Assembly: GCF_011752995.1 (NCBI RefSeq)
Contig: NZ_VWWL01000001.1
Span: forward strand, 310,001 to 374,000
Direction: 5' to 3'
DNA length: 64,000 bases
From: Burkholderia sp. Ax-1724
GTDB lineage: Bacteria > Pseudomonadota > Gammaproteobacteria > Burkholderiales > Burkholderiaceae
Position 1 is the stretch's first letter. The number at the start of each line of letters is the position of its first letter. The notes beneath the pieces were generated by a model. It did no database searches. It had not been told where the DNA came from and saw only the letters and a list, made by a program, of their open reading frames with translations. Below, in pieces: positions 36,271-45,876 of this stretch. The position numbers and the translations under genes were made by a program.

Positions 36271-37782
36271 ATGGACTTTAGCATAAAAGCCTGTGATTGG
36301 ACCAAAGGCTCGTCAAACGGTTTCCTGACCGGGAAATCCGACTGCATCGTAATCGGCGTGTTCGAGTCGCAAACGCTCTCGGGCGCTGCGCTTGAGATCG
36401 ATGAAGCCACGCGGGGCCTGCTGACGCGCATCATCAAGGCCGGCGACATGGACGGCAAGGCGGGCACGACGCTGTTTCTGCACGAAGTATCGGGCATCGG
36501 CGCCTCGCGTGTCCTGCTCGTCGGCCTCGGCAAGCAGGACGCTTTCGGCCAGAAGGCCTACGGCGAAGCCGTGCGCGCCGCGTGGCGCGCACTGCTCGGC
36601 ACGAAGATCGTGCAGGTCACGTTCACGCTCGCACAACTGCCGGTGCTCGAACGCACGTCCGACTGGTGCGTGCGCGCCGCGATCCTCGCGCTGCGCGAGC
36701 TGACCTACCGCTTCACGCAGATGAAGAGCAAGCCGGACAACACGCCGCGCGCGCTGAAACGCATCGTCTTCAGCGTCGCTACCGGCGACGAGAAGGCCAC
36801 CAAGCTTGCCGCGAAGCAGGGCGCCGCGCTCGCCAACGGCATGGACCTCACGCGCGACCTCGGCAATCTGCCGAGCAACGTCTGCACGCCGACCTATCTC
36901 GCCAACACCGCGAAGAAGCTCGCGAAAGACTGGAAGCTGAAGGTCGAAGTGCTCGGCGAGAAGCAGTGCGAGGCGCTCAAGATGGGCTCGTTCCTGTCGG
37001 TCACGGCGGGCGCGGTCGAACCGGCACAGTTCATCGTGCTGCAGTACCAGGGCGGCGGCGCCAAGGCCGCGCCGGTGGTGCTGGTCGGCAAGGGCGTCAC
37101 GTTCGACACGGGCGGCATCTCGCTGAAGCCGGGCGAGGGCATGGACGAGATGAAGTACGACATGTGCGGCGCGGGCTCGGTATTGGGCACGCTGCGCGCG
37201 GTCGCCGAGATGGGCCTGAAGATCAACGTGGTCGGCATTATCCCGGCCGTCGAGAACATGCCGTCGGGCACGGCTACCAAGCCGGGCGACATCGTCACGA
37301 GCATGAAGGGCCTCACGATCGAGGTGCTCAACACCGACGCCGAGGGCCGCCTGATCCTGTGCGACGCGCTCACCTACGCCGAGCGCTTCAAGCCGGCCGC
37401 CGTGATCGACATCGCTACGCTGACGGGCGCCTGCATCATCGCGCTCGGCCATCACAACAGCGGCCTGTTCTCGAAGGACGACGCGCTCGCGGGTGAACTG
37501 CTCGACGCCTCGCGCGAAGCCTCCGACCCGGCATGGCGCCTGCCGCTCGACGACGAGTATCAGGACCAGCTGAAGTCGAATTTCGCCGACGTCGCGAACA
37601 TCGGCGGACGTCCGGCCGGCAGCGTGACGGCCGCGTGCTTCCTGTCGCGCTTCACCGACGCCTATCCGTGGGCGCATCTCGACATCGCGGGCACTGCGTG
37701 GAAGAGCGGCGCGGCGAAGGGCGCAACGGGCCGTCCGGTGCCGCTGCTCGCGCAGTTCCTGATCGACCGCGCCGCGCAATGA
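36271..37782 (+). CDS. pepA: Leucyl aminopeptidase (M17)
   Basis: 503 residues, normal length. The M17 signature NTDAEGRL is at residues 354-361. [30 protein letters not shown] contributes the zinc/manganese ligands and catalytic lysine, and the catalytic arginine is in the signature. It releases N-terminal residues from peptides; some PepA proteins also bind DNA. The gene is divergent from lptF and followed by holC with a 52-nt gap. Confidence 0.96.
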   Translation: MDFSIKACDWTKGSSNGFLTGKSDCIVIGVFESQTLSGAALEIDEATRGLLTRIIKAGDMDGKAGTTLFLHEVSGIGASRVLLVGLGKQDAFGQKAYGEAVRAAWRALLGTKIVQVTFTLAQLPVLERTSDWCVRAAILALRELTYRFTQMKSKPDNTPRALKRIVFSVATGDEKATKLAAKQGAALANGMDLTRDLGNLPSNVCTPTYLANTAKKLAKDWKLKVEVLGEKQCEALKMGSFLSVTAGAVEPAQFIVLQYQGGGAKAAPVVLVGKGVTFDTGGISLKPGEGMDEMKYDMCGAGSVLGTLRAVAEMGLKINVVGIIPAVENMPSGTATKPGDIVTSMKGLTIEVLNTDAEGRLILCDALTYAERFKPAAVIDIATLTGACIIALGHHNSGLFSKDDALAGELLDASREASDPAWRLPLDDEYQDQLKSNFADVANIGGRPAGSVTAACFLSRFTDAYPWAHLDIAGTAWKSGAAKGATGRPVPLLAQFLIDRAAQ

Positions 37783-37834
37783 CGCATTGCGGCAAGCGCG
37801 CGGCGGCCGCGCCGCGAGCAGGGCGGAGCGGCCG

Positions 37835-38251
37835 ATGACGAGAATCGACTTTCACTCGAACGTCGGCGATTCGCTGCTGTACGCATGCCGGCTCGTGCGC
37901 AAGGCGTATCTGGCCGGCCAGCCGCTCGTGGTGCTGGCCGAGCCCGCGCGCCTGCGGGCCTTCGACGAAAAGCTCTGGACGTTCTCGCCGCTCGACTTCG
38001 TGCCGCACTGCATGGCGGGCACGCCGCTTGCGGCCCAGACGCCTGTCGTGCTGGCCGCGAATCTCGACGACGCGCCGCATCACCAGGTGCTGCTCAATCT
38101 CGGCGCGACGGTGCCTGCCCAGTTCGCGCGCTTCGAAAGATTGCTCGAAGTGGTCGGTAACGCACACGACGAACTCGTTGCCGGCCGCGAACGCTATCGT
38201 TTCTATCGCGATCGCGGCTATGCTTTGAACAACTACAAGCAAGGCAGCTAG
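37835..38251 (+). CDS. holC: DNA polymerase III chi subunit (HolC)
   Basis: 138 residues from MTRIDFHSNVGDSLLYACRL, with GGAG about 6 nt upstream. HolC family: RLVRKAYLAGQPLVVLAEPARL, LDEKLW-like FDEKLWTFSPLDFVPHC, and the C-terminal YRFYRDRGYALNNYK. Chi links the clamp-loader psi subunit to single-strand-binding protein. The pepA-holC order is conserved in many proteobacteria. Confidence 0.93.
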   Translation: MTRIDFHSNVGDSLLYACRLVRKAYLAGQPLVVLAEPARLRAFDEKLWTFSPLDFVPHCMAGTPLAAQTPVVLAANLDDAPHHQVLLNLGATVPAQFARFERLLEVVGNAHDELVAGRERYRFYRDRGYALNNYKQGS

Positions 38252-38319
38252 GTTTCATTCCGTCCGCTTCGCGCGCATGGCGCGCGTCGCTTCCCGGGCG
38301 TTCAACGCGGAGAGTGCAC

Positions 38320-38763
38320 GTGTCCGATCCCAACGACAATTCGATTCCGGTCCTGCACGAAATACTGATGCCGGGCCGCGCGCCGCGGCCGCACGAGGCG
38401 CCGGCCGTCCAGCCGGCGTCTGAATCCGCGGCGCCGGGCGTGTTCGACCGCGTCGAGCCGTTGCCGCCTGCCGAGGCCGGCGCGACCGTGCCGCCGGATC
38501 TCGGGCACGAAGCCGCCGCACAGTCTTCGCAACCCGATGCCGATCTGATCGCCGAGCGTCTGCGCGGACGCTTCGCGGGCTTTCTGTCGGGAGAGGGGCG
38601 CAGCGTGATCGAGGCGCGTTGCCGCGATGCGTTGCAGCAGCACGCGAGTCTGCTCGTCACTCAGATCACGCGCGAAGTCGCGCGGACGCTCGAAGCCGAA
38701 ATGACCGGCTGGGTACGCGAGGCGGTGCAAGAGGAGCTGGCGCGGCGCTCGGGCCGCGCGTGA
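38320..38763 (+). CDS. DUF2486 family protein
   Basis: 147 residues from a GTG at 38320 with GGAG 7 nt upstream; another GTG two codons earlier is less well spaced. It opens SDPNDNSIPVLHEILMPGR, the hallmark of DUF2486, found next to holC in Burkholderiales. A Pro/Ala-rich middle (residues about 25-75) leads to an amphipathic C-terminal helix (ALQQHASLLVTQITREVART). The function is unknown; a role near the replisome is only positional. Confidence 0.88.
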   Translation: MSDPNDNSIPVLHEILMPGRAPRPHEAPAVQPASESAAPGVFDRVEPLPPAEAGATVPPDLGHEAAAQSSQPDADLIAERLRGRFAGFLSGEGRSVIEARCRDALQQHASLLVTQITREVARTLEAEMTGWVREAVQEELARRSGRA

Positions 38764-38850
38764 GGCTACGGCGTCACGTCTATTGCGATGGCGTGAGGCG
38801 ATAGTGCGCCGTATTCAGATCAGGCGCCACGCATAGCGGGCATGTTTCGT

Positions 38851-39231
38851 TCATGGCGTCGAATGAGGTGCCGGCTTGAGCGGCGGCTCATCTTTGAGCG
38901 TCAGCACCCAGGTCGCGAGCGCGGCGGCCTGATCGGGCGTGAGCTGGGTGTTCGCGGGCATCGGCACGGGTCCCCATATGCCGGTGCTGCCGTCGAGAAT
39001 CTTGTGCTTCAGATAGGTCGCCGCGTCGGCGCGTTCCGCATACTTTGCCGCGACGTCGCGCAGCGCCGGGCCCATGAAGGTGCGCGTGACCGAGTGACAG
39101 CTCATGCAGTTCTGCTGTTGGGCCAGCGCGAGGCCCGTCGCAGCTTCGGCATGCGCGGCCGGACTGGCGCTGCTCAATGTGACGGCGAGCGCAACAGCGG
39201 CTGCTACGGCTGCATACGACATTGATTTCAT
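38851..39231 (-). CDS. Periplasmic cytochrome c (c551/c552 type)
   Basis: 126 residues from MKSMSYAAVAAAVALAV, with GGAG upstream. The signal peptide is cleaved near AHA/EAA. A single heme motif C-M-S-C-H (about residues 42-46) and an axial methionine in VPMPANTQLT mark a class I cytochrome c. It would shuttle electrons in the periplasm; the partner is not evident from the neighbours. Confidence 0.9.
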   Translation of the reverse strand: MKSMSYAAVAAAVALAVTLSSASPAAHAEAATGLALAQQQNCMSCHSVTRTFMGPALRDVAAKYAERADAATYLKHKILDGSTGIWGPVPMPANTQLTPDQAAALATWVLTLKDEPPLKPAPHSTP

Positions 39232-39273
39232 GGTGGTCTCCGCCGGTTCGGATGCCCGGCTTGTGGTGCACGC

Positions 39274-39279
39274 ATTATA
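39274..39279 (-). promoter_or_regulatory. Perfect TATAAT -10 element for the cytochrome c gene
   Basis: The minus strand reads TATAAT 43 nt before the cytochrome ATG. The -35 position falls inside the loop and arm of the adjacent GC-rich hairpin and shows no good TTGACA match. A promoter is plausible but may need an activator. Confidence 0.45.
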
Positions 39280-39283
39280 AGAG

Positions 39284-39324
39284 CAAGGGGCGCACGATTT
39301 TCCGTGCGCCCCTTGGCATTTTTT
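39284..39324 (+). terminator. Strong terminator-like hairpin between ilvD and the cytochrome gene
   Basis: A perfect 12-bp stem CAAGGGGCGCAC / GTGCGCCCCTTG (39284-39295 with 39304-39315) with an 8-nt loop, followed on the plus strand by GCATTTTTT. The U-tract faces plus-strand transcription although both flanking genes are on the minus strand. It could stop transcripts reading out of pepA-holC-DUF2486, or act weakly in both directions after ilvD. Confidence 0.65.
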
Positions 39325-39474
39325 GCGCCGTGCGGCGGCGGGCCGGGCCTGTCGTGTGCGGCATGGCGAAGCGGGCGGTAGCGCGTGGCTTGGGCGTCGA
39401 ATTACGCCCTTCATACGCACTTATACGTGCTCACGCGCGCGGCCGCTCAGCAACGCGCGGCCATCGTTACTCCG

Positions 39475-41148
39475 TCACCCCGTCACCGCACCGCGATTCG
39501 CCGGCTGTGCCAGCGCGAAATACTTCGCCATCACGCCGCGTGTGTAGCGCGGCTTCGGCGCCTGCCATGCGGCGCGGCGGCGCGCCAGTTCGGCGTCGTC
39601 GATGTTCAGTTGCAGCAGCAGCTGGTGCGCGTCGATCGTGATCGAATCGCCTTCCCGCACGAGCGCGATCGTGCCGCCGACGAACGCTTCTGGCGCAACG
39701 TGCCCGACTACCATGCCCCACGTGCCGCCCGAGAAGCGGCCGTCGGTGATGAGCCCGACCGATTCGCCGAGCCCCTTGCCGATGATCGCCGAGGTCGGCG
39801 CGAGCATCTCCGGCATGCCGGGGCCGCCCTTCGGGCCGAGGTAGCGCAGCACCACGACGTCGCCGGCGACGATCCTGTCCGCGAGGATCGCTTCGAGCGC
39901 GCTTTGCTCGTCGTCGAACACGCGCGCCGGGCCCGTGATGACCGGATTCTTCAAGCCCGTGATCTTGGCGACTGCGCCGTCTTCGGCCAGATTGCCCTTG
40001 AGGATCGCGAGGTGGCCCTCGGCGTAGAGCGCCTGGTCGATCGGGAAGATCACCCGCTGATCGCCGCGCGGTTTGGCCGGCACGTCCTTCAGTTCCTCGG
40101 CGATCGTCCTGCCGGTGATCGTGATGCAGTCGCCGTGCAGCAGGCCCGCGTCGAGCAGGATCTTCAGCACCTGCGGGATGCCGCCGGCCTTGTGCAGGTC
40201 GGTCGCCACATACTGGCCCGACGGCTTCAGGTTGCAGATCACCGGCACTTTCTTGCGCATGCGCTCGAAGTCTTCGATCGTCCATTCGACCTCGGCTGCG
40301 TGCGCGATCGCGAGGTAGTGCAGCACCGCGTTGGTCGAGCCGCCGGTCGCCATGATGAGCGCGACCGCGTTTTCGATCGACTGTTTCGTGATGATGTCGC
40401 GCGGCTTCAGATCCCGCTTGACCGCTTCGACGAGCACGCGCGCCGACTCGGTGGCCGAGTCGACCTTTTCCTCGTCGGGGTTCGCCATCGTCGACGAATA
40501 CATCAGCGACATGCCGAGCGCCTCGAACGACGAGCTCATCGTGTTGGCCGTGTACATGCCGCCGCACGAACCGGTCGACGGGCACGCGTTTTTCTCGATG
40601 CCGTCGAAGTCTTCCTGCGACATGCGGCCCGCCGTGAATTCGCCGACCGCCTCGAACGACGACACGATCGTCAGATCGGTGCCTTTCCAGTTGCCGGGGC
40701 GGATCGTGCCGCCGTACACGTAGATGCCCGGCACGTTCATGCGCGCGAGGCCGATCATGCCGCCCGGCATGTTCTTGTCGCAGCCGCCGATCACGACCAC
40801 GCCGTCCATCCATTGCCCCTGCACGCAGGTCTCGATGCAATCGGCGATCACCTCGCGCGACACGAGCGAGTACTTCATGCCCTCGGTGCCCATCGACATG
40901 CCGTCCGAGATCGTCGGCGTGCCGAAAGTCTGCGGGTTCGCGTCGGCCAGTTTGATCGCGGCCACGGCCGCGTCGGCGAGACGCTGCAGGCCGGCGTTGC
41001 ACGGCGTGATGGTCGAGTGGCCGTTGGCGACGCCGATCATCGGCTTGTCGAAGTCCTCTTTCTGGTAGCCGAGCGCGTAGTACATCGAGCGATTCGGCGA
41101 GCGCGCTACACCTTGCGTGATGTTTTTCGAACGACGGTTGTATGCCAT
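39475..41148 (-). CDS. ilvD: Dihydroxy-acid dehydratase IlvD
   Basis: 557 residues from [21 protein letters not shown]; the upstream in-frame extension is non-conserved Pro/Ala-rich sequence. IlvD/Edd family with iron-sulfur cysteines in [17 protein letters not shown] and [17 protein letters not shown], and the C-terminal [19 protein letters not shown]. It dehydrates dihydroxy-acids to 2-keto acids in valine, isoleucine and pantothenate synthesis. Divergent from a LysR gene. Confidence 0.96.
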   Translation of the reverse strand: MAYNRRSKNITQGVARSPNRSMYYALGYQKEDFDKPMIGVANGHSTITPCNAGLQRLADAAVAAIKLADANPQTFGTPTISDGMSMGTEGMKYSLVSREVIADCIETCVQGQWMDGVVVIGGCDKNMPGGMIGLARMNVPGIYVYGGTIRPGNWKGTDLTIVSSFEAVGEFTAGRMSQEDFDGIEKNACPSTGSCGGMYTANTMSSSFEALGMSLMYSSTMANPDEEKVDSATESARVLVEAVKRDLKPRDIITKQSIENAVALIMATGGSTNAVLHYLAIAHAAEVEWTIEDFERMRKKVPVICNLKPSGQYVATDLHKAGGIPQVLKILLDAGLLHGDCITITGRTIAEELKDVPAKPRGDQRVIFPIDQALYAEGHLAILKGNLAEDGAVAKITGLKNPVITGPARVFDDEQSALEAILADRIVAGDVVVLRYLGPKGGPGMPEMLAPTSAIIGKGLGESVGLITDGRFSGGTWGMVVGHVAPEAFVGGTIALVREGDSITIDAHQLLLQLNIDDAELARRRAAWQAPKPRYTRGVMAKYFALAQPANRGAVTG

Positions 41149-41383
41149 GGGGACGCTCCAGTCTGTCTGTTCTGTTCGTGATCCGGGCCGCGAGGGCGGG
41201 GCGCCGGCGCGGCTCGCGCCCCGCCCGGGGGCAGCCGCCGGGGCATGCGCCAGCGGGCGCGCCGGCACATCCGTTCAGTGTAGTGCCGCCGCGCCGGGCA
41301 GACAGGCGGTTTTGCGTATCATGCGTCGCGTGTATTATTTGCGCGTGTTCAGGTCGTAAAACATATTAATCCGGGTCTTCATC

Positions 41384-42475
41384 ATGCTGCCGACGATTCC
41401 CGATCTGCGCCAGTTGCGCTACTTCGTCGCCGTGGCCGAGGAAAAGCACTTCGGCCGCGCGGCCGCGCGTTTGTCGATGACGCAGCCGCCGCTCTCGCAG
41501 GCGATCCGTGCGCTCGAGGAGACGCTCGGCGTCGAGCTGTTCGCGCGCACCAAGCGCTCGGTCGAACTGACGGCGGTCGGCGCCGACCTCCTGCCCGAGG
41601 TGCAGCGCCTGCTTGCGGCGGCCGAGGGGCTGCGCCCGCTCGCGCAGAGCCTCGCGCGCGGCGAGGCGGGCGTGCTGTCGCTCGCGTTCGTTTCCACCGC
41701 CGATTACGGCTTGCTGCCGCTGCTCCTGCGCGATTTCGGCGCGCGCCATCCGCGCGTGCGGCTCGAACTGACCGAGGCCACCAGCGACGTGCAGGTCGAG
41801 GAACTGGCGGCGGGGCGCATCGACGCTGGGCTCGTGATCGCGCCGTTGCCGCCGCGCCATGCCGCGCAGCTGTCGTGGCTGCCGATCGCGCGCGAGCCGC
41901 TCGTGATCGCGATGTCGACGGAGATGGCGGCGCGTGTGCCGGGCGCGGGGGGCGTGAATGGCGGGGTGGAAGACGGTCTGAAGGACGGTGGGTGTGGCCG
42001 CGAGAAGGGCGAGGCTGGAGAGATAGGAAAGGCACGAGGCAAGCCCGGCGCCGACCCCGGCGCGGAATGGCTCGACACGCCGGTGAGCCTGCGCGATCTC
42101 GCCGACGCGCCGCTCGTGATCTTCCCAAGACGTCTGGCGCCAGGCTTTTATGACATCATTATGGATTGCTACGGCGTCGCGGGTCTCGCTCCCCGGATCG
42201 GCCAGGAGGCGATCCAGATGCAGACCATCGTCAGCCTCGTGTCGGCCGGCATGGGCGTCGCACTGGTGCCGCAATCGTTGCGTAACCTGCGGCGCACGGG
42301 CGTCGTGTACCGGCCGCTGTCCGAGTCGGTGCCCGCAATCGAAACGGGTCTCGTCTGGCGTACGGACGAGGTGAGTCCGGTGCTCGCGGGCTTCATCGAG
42401 ATCGTGCGCGCGCATGCCGCGACGGTCGCGCCGCGCGCCGAGCGCGGCGACGCTGCTGTAAAACCTCTGCTGTAG
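41384..42475 (+). CDS. LysR-family regulator with a Gly-rich insertion
   Basis: 363 residues. Winged-helix domain LRQLRYFVAVAEEKHFGRAA with RLSMTQPPLSQAIRALEE, then a type 2 periplasmic-binding effector domain. An in-frame insertion of about 40 residues (about 187-228), rich in Gly, Lys, Glu and Asp with no hydrophobic core, splits the effector domain between the STEMAARVPG and AEWLDTPVSL segments. Divergent from ilvD, so it may control branched-chain amino-acid synthesis, but the target is unproven. Confidence 0.88.
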   Translation: MLPTIPDLRQLRYFVAVAEEKHFGRAAARLSMTQPPLSQAIRALEETLGVELFARTKRSVELTAVGADLLPEVQRLLAAAEGLRPLAQSLARGEAGVLSLAFVSTADYGLLPLLLRDFGARHPRVRLELTEATSDVQVEELAAGRIDAGLVIAPLPPRHAAQLSWLPIAREPLVIAMSTEMAARVPGAGGVNGGVEDGLKDGGCGREKGEAGEIGKARGKPGADPGAEWLDTPVSLRDLADAPLVIFPRRLAPGFYDIIMDCYGVAGLAPRIGQEAIQMQTIVSLVSAGMGVALVPQSLRNLRRTGVVYRPLSESVPAIETGLVWRTDEVSPVLAGFIEIVRAHAATVAPRAERGDAAVKPLL

Positions 42476-42511
42476 AAGCATTCCTGAACCTGAACTGCCC
42501 ATAACCACACG

Positions 42512-43417
42512 ATGCTTATTCACCCCAATTTCGACCCCGTCGCCATTCATCTGGGGCCGCTCGCCGTGCGCTGGTATGGCCTGATGTACCTCGTCGCGTT
42601 CATCGCGGCGATCGTCGTCGGCCGGCTGCGACTGCGTTTGCCGTACGTCGCCGCGCAGGGCTGGAGCGCGAAGGATATCGACGACATGCTGTTCTACGGC
42701 GTGCTCGGTACGATCCTCGGCGGCCGGCTCGGCTACGTGCTGTTCTACAAGGCGAGCTTCTACTTCGCGCATCCGCTCGACATCTTCAAGGTGTGGGAAG
42801 GCGGCATGTCGTTTCACGGCGGCTTTCTCGGCGTCACGCTCGCGATGATCCTGTTCGCGTATCAGCGCAAGCGCTCGTGGCTGCAAGTCACCGACTTCGT
42901 CGCGCCGATGGTGCCCACGGGCCTCGCGGCGGGGCGCCTCGGCAACTTCATCAACGGCGAGCTGTGGGGCCGCGTGACCGATCCGGCTTCGCCGTGGGCA
43001 ATGCTGTTTCCGGGCGCCGCGCCCGACGATGCCGCATGGCTCACCGCGCATCCGCAACTGGCCGCGCAATGGCATCTGAACGAAGTGTTCGCGCAATATC
43101 ACATGCTGCCGCGGCATCCGTCGGAACTGTACGAGATCGCGCTCGAAGGCGTGGCGCTGTTCTTCGTGCTGATCTTCTTCTCGCGCAAGCCGAAGCCGCT
43201 CGGCGCGATTTCCGCGATGTTCCTGATCGGCTATGGCCTCGCACGCTTTACGGTCGAGTTCGCACGCGAGCCGGACGATTTCCTTGGCCTGCTCGCAATG
43301 GGTCTGTCGATGGGGCAATGGCTGTCGCTGCCGATGATTCTCGCGGGCATCGGCCTGATGGTGTGGGCCTATCGACGCGGGCGCCGCGAGTCGGCGCAGG
43401 CGGTGAGCGCGAGCTGA
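42512..43417 (+). CDS. lgt: Prolipoprotein diacylglyceryl transferase
   Basis: 301 residues with about seven membrane segments. The Lgt signature [14 protein letters not shown] (about residues 142-155), an essential arginine region in [11 protein letters not shown] and MSFHGGFLG are visible. It attaches diacylglycerol to the lipobox cysteine of prolipoproteins, the first lipoprotein maturation step at the inner membrane. A bidirectional terminator follows. Confidence 0.96.
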   Translation: MLIHPNFDPVAIHLGPLAVRWYGLMYLVAFIAAIVVGRLRLRLPYVAAQGWSAKDIDDMLFYGVLGTILGGRLGYVLFYKASFYFAHPLDIFKVWEGGMSFHGGFLGVTLAMILFAYQRKRSWLQVTDFVAPMVPTGLAAGRLGNFINGELWGRVTDPASPWAMLFPGAAPDDAAWLTAHPQLAAQWHLNEVFAQYHMLPRHPSELYEIALEGVALFFVLIFFSRKPKPLGAISAMFLIGYGLARFTVEFAREPDDFLGLLAMGLSMGQWLSLPMILAGIGLMVWAYRRGRRESAQAVSAS

Positions 43418-43541
43418 GCCTTGGGTCGATGCGGTTGATCCGTCGAGCCGCGCGCCACGGTTTGCCTTGTCTTGTCGGGCAGCGTGGCGGTTGGCGCGGT
43501 GGGTCTTTAGAACCTTTAGAGTTTTCAGGACCTGCAAATAG

Positions 43542-43577
43542 AAACGCCACGGCATGAAGACATGCCGTGGCGTTTTT
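43542..43577. terminator. Bidirectional terminator between lgt and the SIMPL gene
   Basis: A perfect 15-bp stem (43542-43556 with 43561-43575, arm sequence AAACGCCACGGCATG) with a 4-nt loop. The plus strand continues GTTTTTCC and the minus strand has TTTCTATTT, so it can stop both convergent transcripts. Confidence 0.9.
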
Positions 43578-43622
43578 CCTTGCAGGTATGTGTGTTTGCG
43601 CGTTTGCGTTCCCGCGCGCGCG

Positions 43623-44351
43623 TTACTTCATCTGCACCGATCCCGACACGTTGACCGTCACCGTCGACGTGCCGCCTTCGAGCGGCATCGGCGCCACGCT
43701 CTTCGCTTCGGCGCCCATGGCACGCGCGCTCATCATCATGACCGGGCGCGGCATGACGCCGCCGTGATTCACATTGACCTCGCGGATCGAATAGCCATTA
43801 AAGCCGAATGCCTGCGCCGACGAAGCGGCCTGTTCGCGGAACGATCGGATCGCCTCGCCGGTGAGCTTTTGCTCGGCGGCACGCTGCGCTTCCGGCGACA
43901 GCGAGAAACTCACGTTGCCGACCTGCATGATCGATGCCATCTGTCCCGCGAGCTTCGATGCCGAACCGAAGTCGCGGGATTCGAGCACGACTTCGGCGCG
44001 GCCGCGCCACGTCGAAATGTGGCCATCGCGATCGGTGGATGGGAAGATCGAGAATGCGCCCGTGCGCGCCGTTACGCCGCTGACGCCGCGCGCCTTCTGC
44101 AAGGCGGCGTCGGCGCGCTCGTTCAGCGTGGCCGTGAGCGAGGACGGATCGCTCGCTTCCTGCTCGTAAAACAATGTGATGTCGACGACGTCCTGCGGGA
44201 CTTCCGCGCTCGCCTGCGCATTGAGCGACAGCACGCCCGCGGGCTGCGGCATGACGCTTTGCGCGCGCGCGAGGGTCGGGGTCAGCGCGAGCGCGACAGG
44301 CGCGGTGCAGGCGAGAGCGAGTGCGAGGGCCCGTGCGGCTTGTTTCGTCAT
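43623..44351 (-). CDS. SIMPL-domain (DUF541) periplasmic protein
   Basis: 242 residues from MTKQAARALALALACTAPVA, with AGGAG upstream; the signal peptide ends near LARAQ. The SIMPL/DUF541 domain (YggE-like) spans the rest: GVLSLNAQASAEVPQDVVDITLFYE, ATLNERADAALQKARGVSGV and the C-terminal STVTVNVSGSVQMK. Family members are periplasmic oligomers of unclear role, sometimes linked to oxidative stress. Convergent with lgt. Confidence 0.9.
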   Translation of the reverse strand: MTKQAARALALALACTAPVALALTPTLARAQSVMPQPAGVLSLNAQASAEVPQDVVDITLFYEQEASDPSSLTATLNERADAALQKARGVSGVTARTGAFSIFPSTDRDGHISTWRGRAEVVLESRDFGSASKLAGQMASIMQVGNVSFSLSPEAQRAAEQKLTGEAIRSFREQAASSAQAFGFNGYSIREVNVNHGGVMPRPVMMMSARAMGAEAKSVAPMPLEGGTSTVTVNVSGSVQMK

Positions 44352-44612
44352 TGTTGAACTCCTTGTATGAACAGGTTGTGCACGTGTGACACAAGTGACA
44401 TGTGATGGCGTAGGGGTTGCGGGTTCGCTTTCGCGACGGGCTGGCTCGCCGGCCAGGCGAAGCCCTTCAATGAGCCCTGCAATACGCGATCCGATCATTA
44501 GGCGCGGCTCGCGTTGTCTTGGTTCCCTAATTCGGCGTTATCCGCCATGTGGAGAACAACACGGTGCGTTCACCCGTTCGTCATAAGTCACGAGCGAACG
44601 CCGGATATGCCC

Positions 44613-45071
44613 TCAAACAAGCTGTTTTGTGATGAAACGCCATTCGGCTTCGGTCACCGGCGTGATCGACAGACGGTTGCCTTTGGCGAGCACACGCATG
44701 TCCTGCAACTCGGCATGCTCGCGCAGCGCAGCAAGCGGAATCAGCGGAATCTTCTTTTTGAACACGACGTCGACGAGCATCCAGCGCGGCGTTTCCTGCG
44801 ACGACTTCGCGTCGTAGTACGGACTCTTGTTATCGAACTGGGTCGGGTCAGGATACGCGGTGGACGACACTTCCGCGATGCCCGCGATGCCGGGCTCGGG
44901 GCAGCTCGAATGGTAGAAGAGCACGCCGTCGCCGATCTGCATGGTGTCGCGCATGAAATTGCGTGCCTGATAGTTGCGCACGCCGGTCCACGGCAACGTG
45001 CGATGCGGTGCGTTGGCGAGATCGTCGATGCTTGCTTCGTCCGGTTCGGACTTCATCAGCCAGTAGCGCAT
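44613..45071 (-). CDS. EVE-domain protein
   Basis: 152 residues from MRYWLMKSEPDEASIDDL. An EVE domain (PUA-like fold): WLMKSEPDEASIDDL, WTGVRNYQARNFMRDTMQIGDGVLFYHSSC and GIAGIAEVSSTAYPDPTQF with the aromatic residues of the base-binding pocket. EVE proteins are predicted readers of modified bases. This stand-alone form lies downstream of 6S RNA and zapA in betaproteobacteria. Confidence 0.92.
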   Translation of the reverse strand: MRYWLMKSEPDEASIDDLANAPHRTLPWTGVRNYQARNFMRDTMQIGDGVLFYHSSCPEPGIAGIAEVSSTAYPDPTQFDNKSPYYDAKSSQETPRWMLVDVVFKKKIPLIPLAALREHAELQDMRVLAKGNRLSITPVTEAEWRFITKQLV

Positions 45072-45162
45072 GAATCGAATTGAACGTGAGGGATTGAACG
45101 ACGCGCGCGAACCGGCGCCTGCAAAAAGCACCTGAAAGCAGCACCGGAAAACGCAGCCCAAA

Positions 45163-45195
45163 GAAAAACGGCATCGAACCGAAGTACGATGCCGT
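45163..45195 (-). terminator. Terminator of the 6S RNA gene
   Basis: A 9-bp stem ACGGCATCG / CGATGCCGT (45168-45176 with 45187-45195) with a 10-nt loop. On the minus strand it is followed by TTTTTC. It lies about 11 nt beyond the predicted 3' end of the 6S RNA. Confidence 0.85.
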
Positions 45196-45205
45196 TCCAG
45201 ATAAG

Positions 45206-45382
45206 GTCCCCGCCTTAGCCGCTAGGCCGGCATCCTGAACCGGGGGTTCAGAATTGGTCGCAGTTAGCAACACTTCGGGTACATCAGACAGAGTGACGCG
45301 CACGCCCGTGCTACAAATTTCCGCAACCGTGCACATGGCATTGGTTCAAGGAATATATGACCTTGGCGAACCAGGCAGGGAA
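45206..45382 (-). ncRNA. ssrS: 6S RNA
   Basis: About 177 nt, the usual 6S size. The ends pair: CCCTGCCT (minus strand of 45373-45380) with AGGCGGGG (45208-45215) makes an 8-bp closing stem. Internally, AACTGCGACCAATTCTGAAC then CCCCGGTTCAGG resembles the conserved ACTGCGAC...TTGAACC...GGTTCAAG half of proteobacterial 6S. It lies just downstream of zapA, its conserved location. 6S binds the sigma-70 holoenzyme as a promoter mimic in stationary phase. End positions are approximate. Confidence 0.9.
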
Positions 45383-45411
45383 GCTAAACCGATGAAGCTA
45401 CAGCAGTTCAA
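45383..45411 (-). promoter_or_regulatory. Probable promoter of the 6S RNA gene
   Basis: On the minus strand TTGAAC (45411-45406), a 17-nt spacer, then TTTAGC (45388-45383). The -35 fits sigma-70 well and the -10 only moderately. The placement just upstream of the predicted 5' end supports it. Confidence 0.5.
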
Positions 45412-45561
45412 ACTTTAACAGAAGAACTCAAACGCTTGCGAGAGGTGCTCATGTGCTTTACCAACACCGCACACCCGCTTTGCAAAAAAGTACTGCGTTT
45501 CAAGTTACTTCGTTGAATTCACGACCGGTTCGACATTGGGTTCGAAGCCGGCTGTGACCGC

Positions 45562-45876
45562 TTACTGCAAGCTGTACTGTTCAATCACAGTACCGAGCTG
45601 TTCGTTCATTTGCTGCATTGTACGCCGGATTTCTTCAGCGGGAAATGCTTCTCCGTGTCGCACGCTGTTTTGCAGCTTAAGCAGTTCCGATGCCAGCGAC
45701 AGCGCGGCCATGACGGCAATGCGATCCGTGCCGCGCACGTTGCTGCCGTTGCGGATTTTCTTCATTTCCGCATCGACGCGTGCGACCGCTTCGAGCAGGG
45801 CGGCTTCGGTTTCCGGCGAGCAGGCGAGACGATACGGTACGTCGAGAATCGATACTTCGATCTGCTTGGTGGTCAT
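45562..45876 (-). CDS. zapA: Cell division protein ZapA
   Basis: 104 residues. KQIEVSILDVPYRLACSPE with TEAALLEAVARVDAEMKKIR is the ZapA globular head, followed by a coiled-coil helix (RIAVMAALSLASELLKLQ). ZapA cross-links FtsZ filaments and stabilises the Z-ring. Its ATG overlaps the stop of the upstream coiled-coil gene (ATGA). 6S RNA follows downstream. Confidence 0.95.
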   Translation of the reverse strand: MTTKQIEVSILDVPYRLACSPETEAALLEAVARVDAEMKKIRNGSNVRGTDRIAVMAALSLASELLKLQNSVRHGEAFPAEEIRRTMQQMNEQLGTVIEQYSLQ

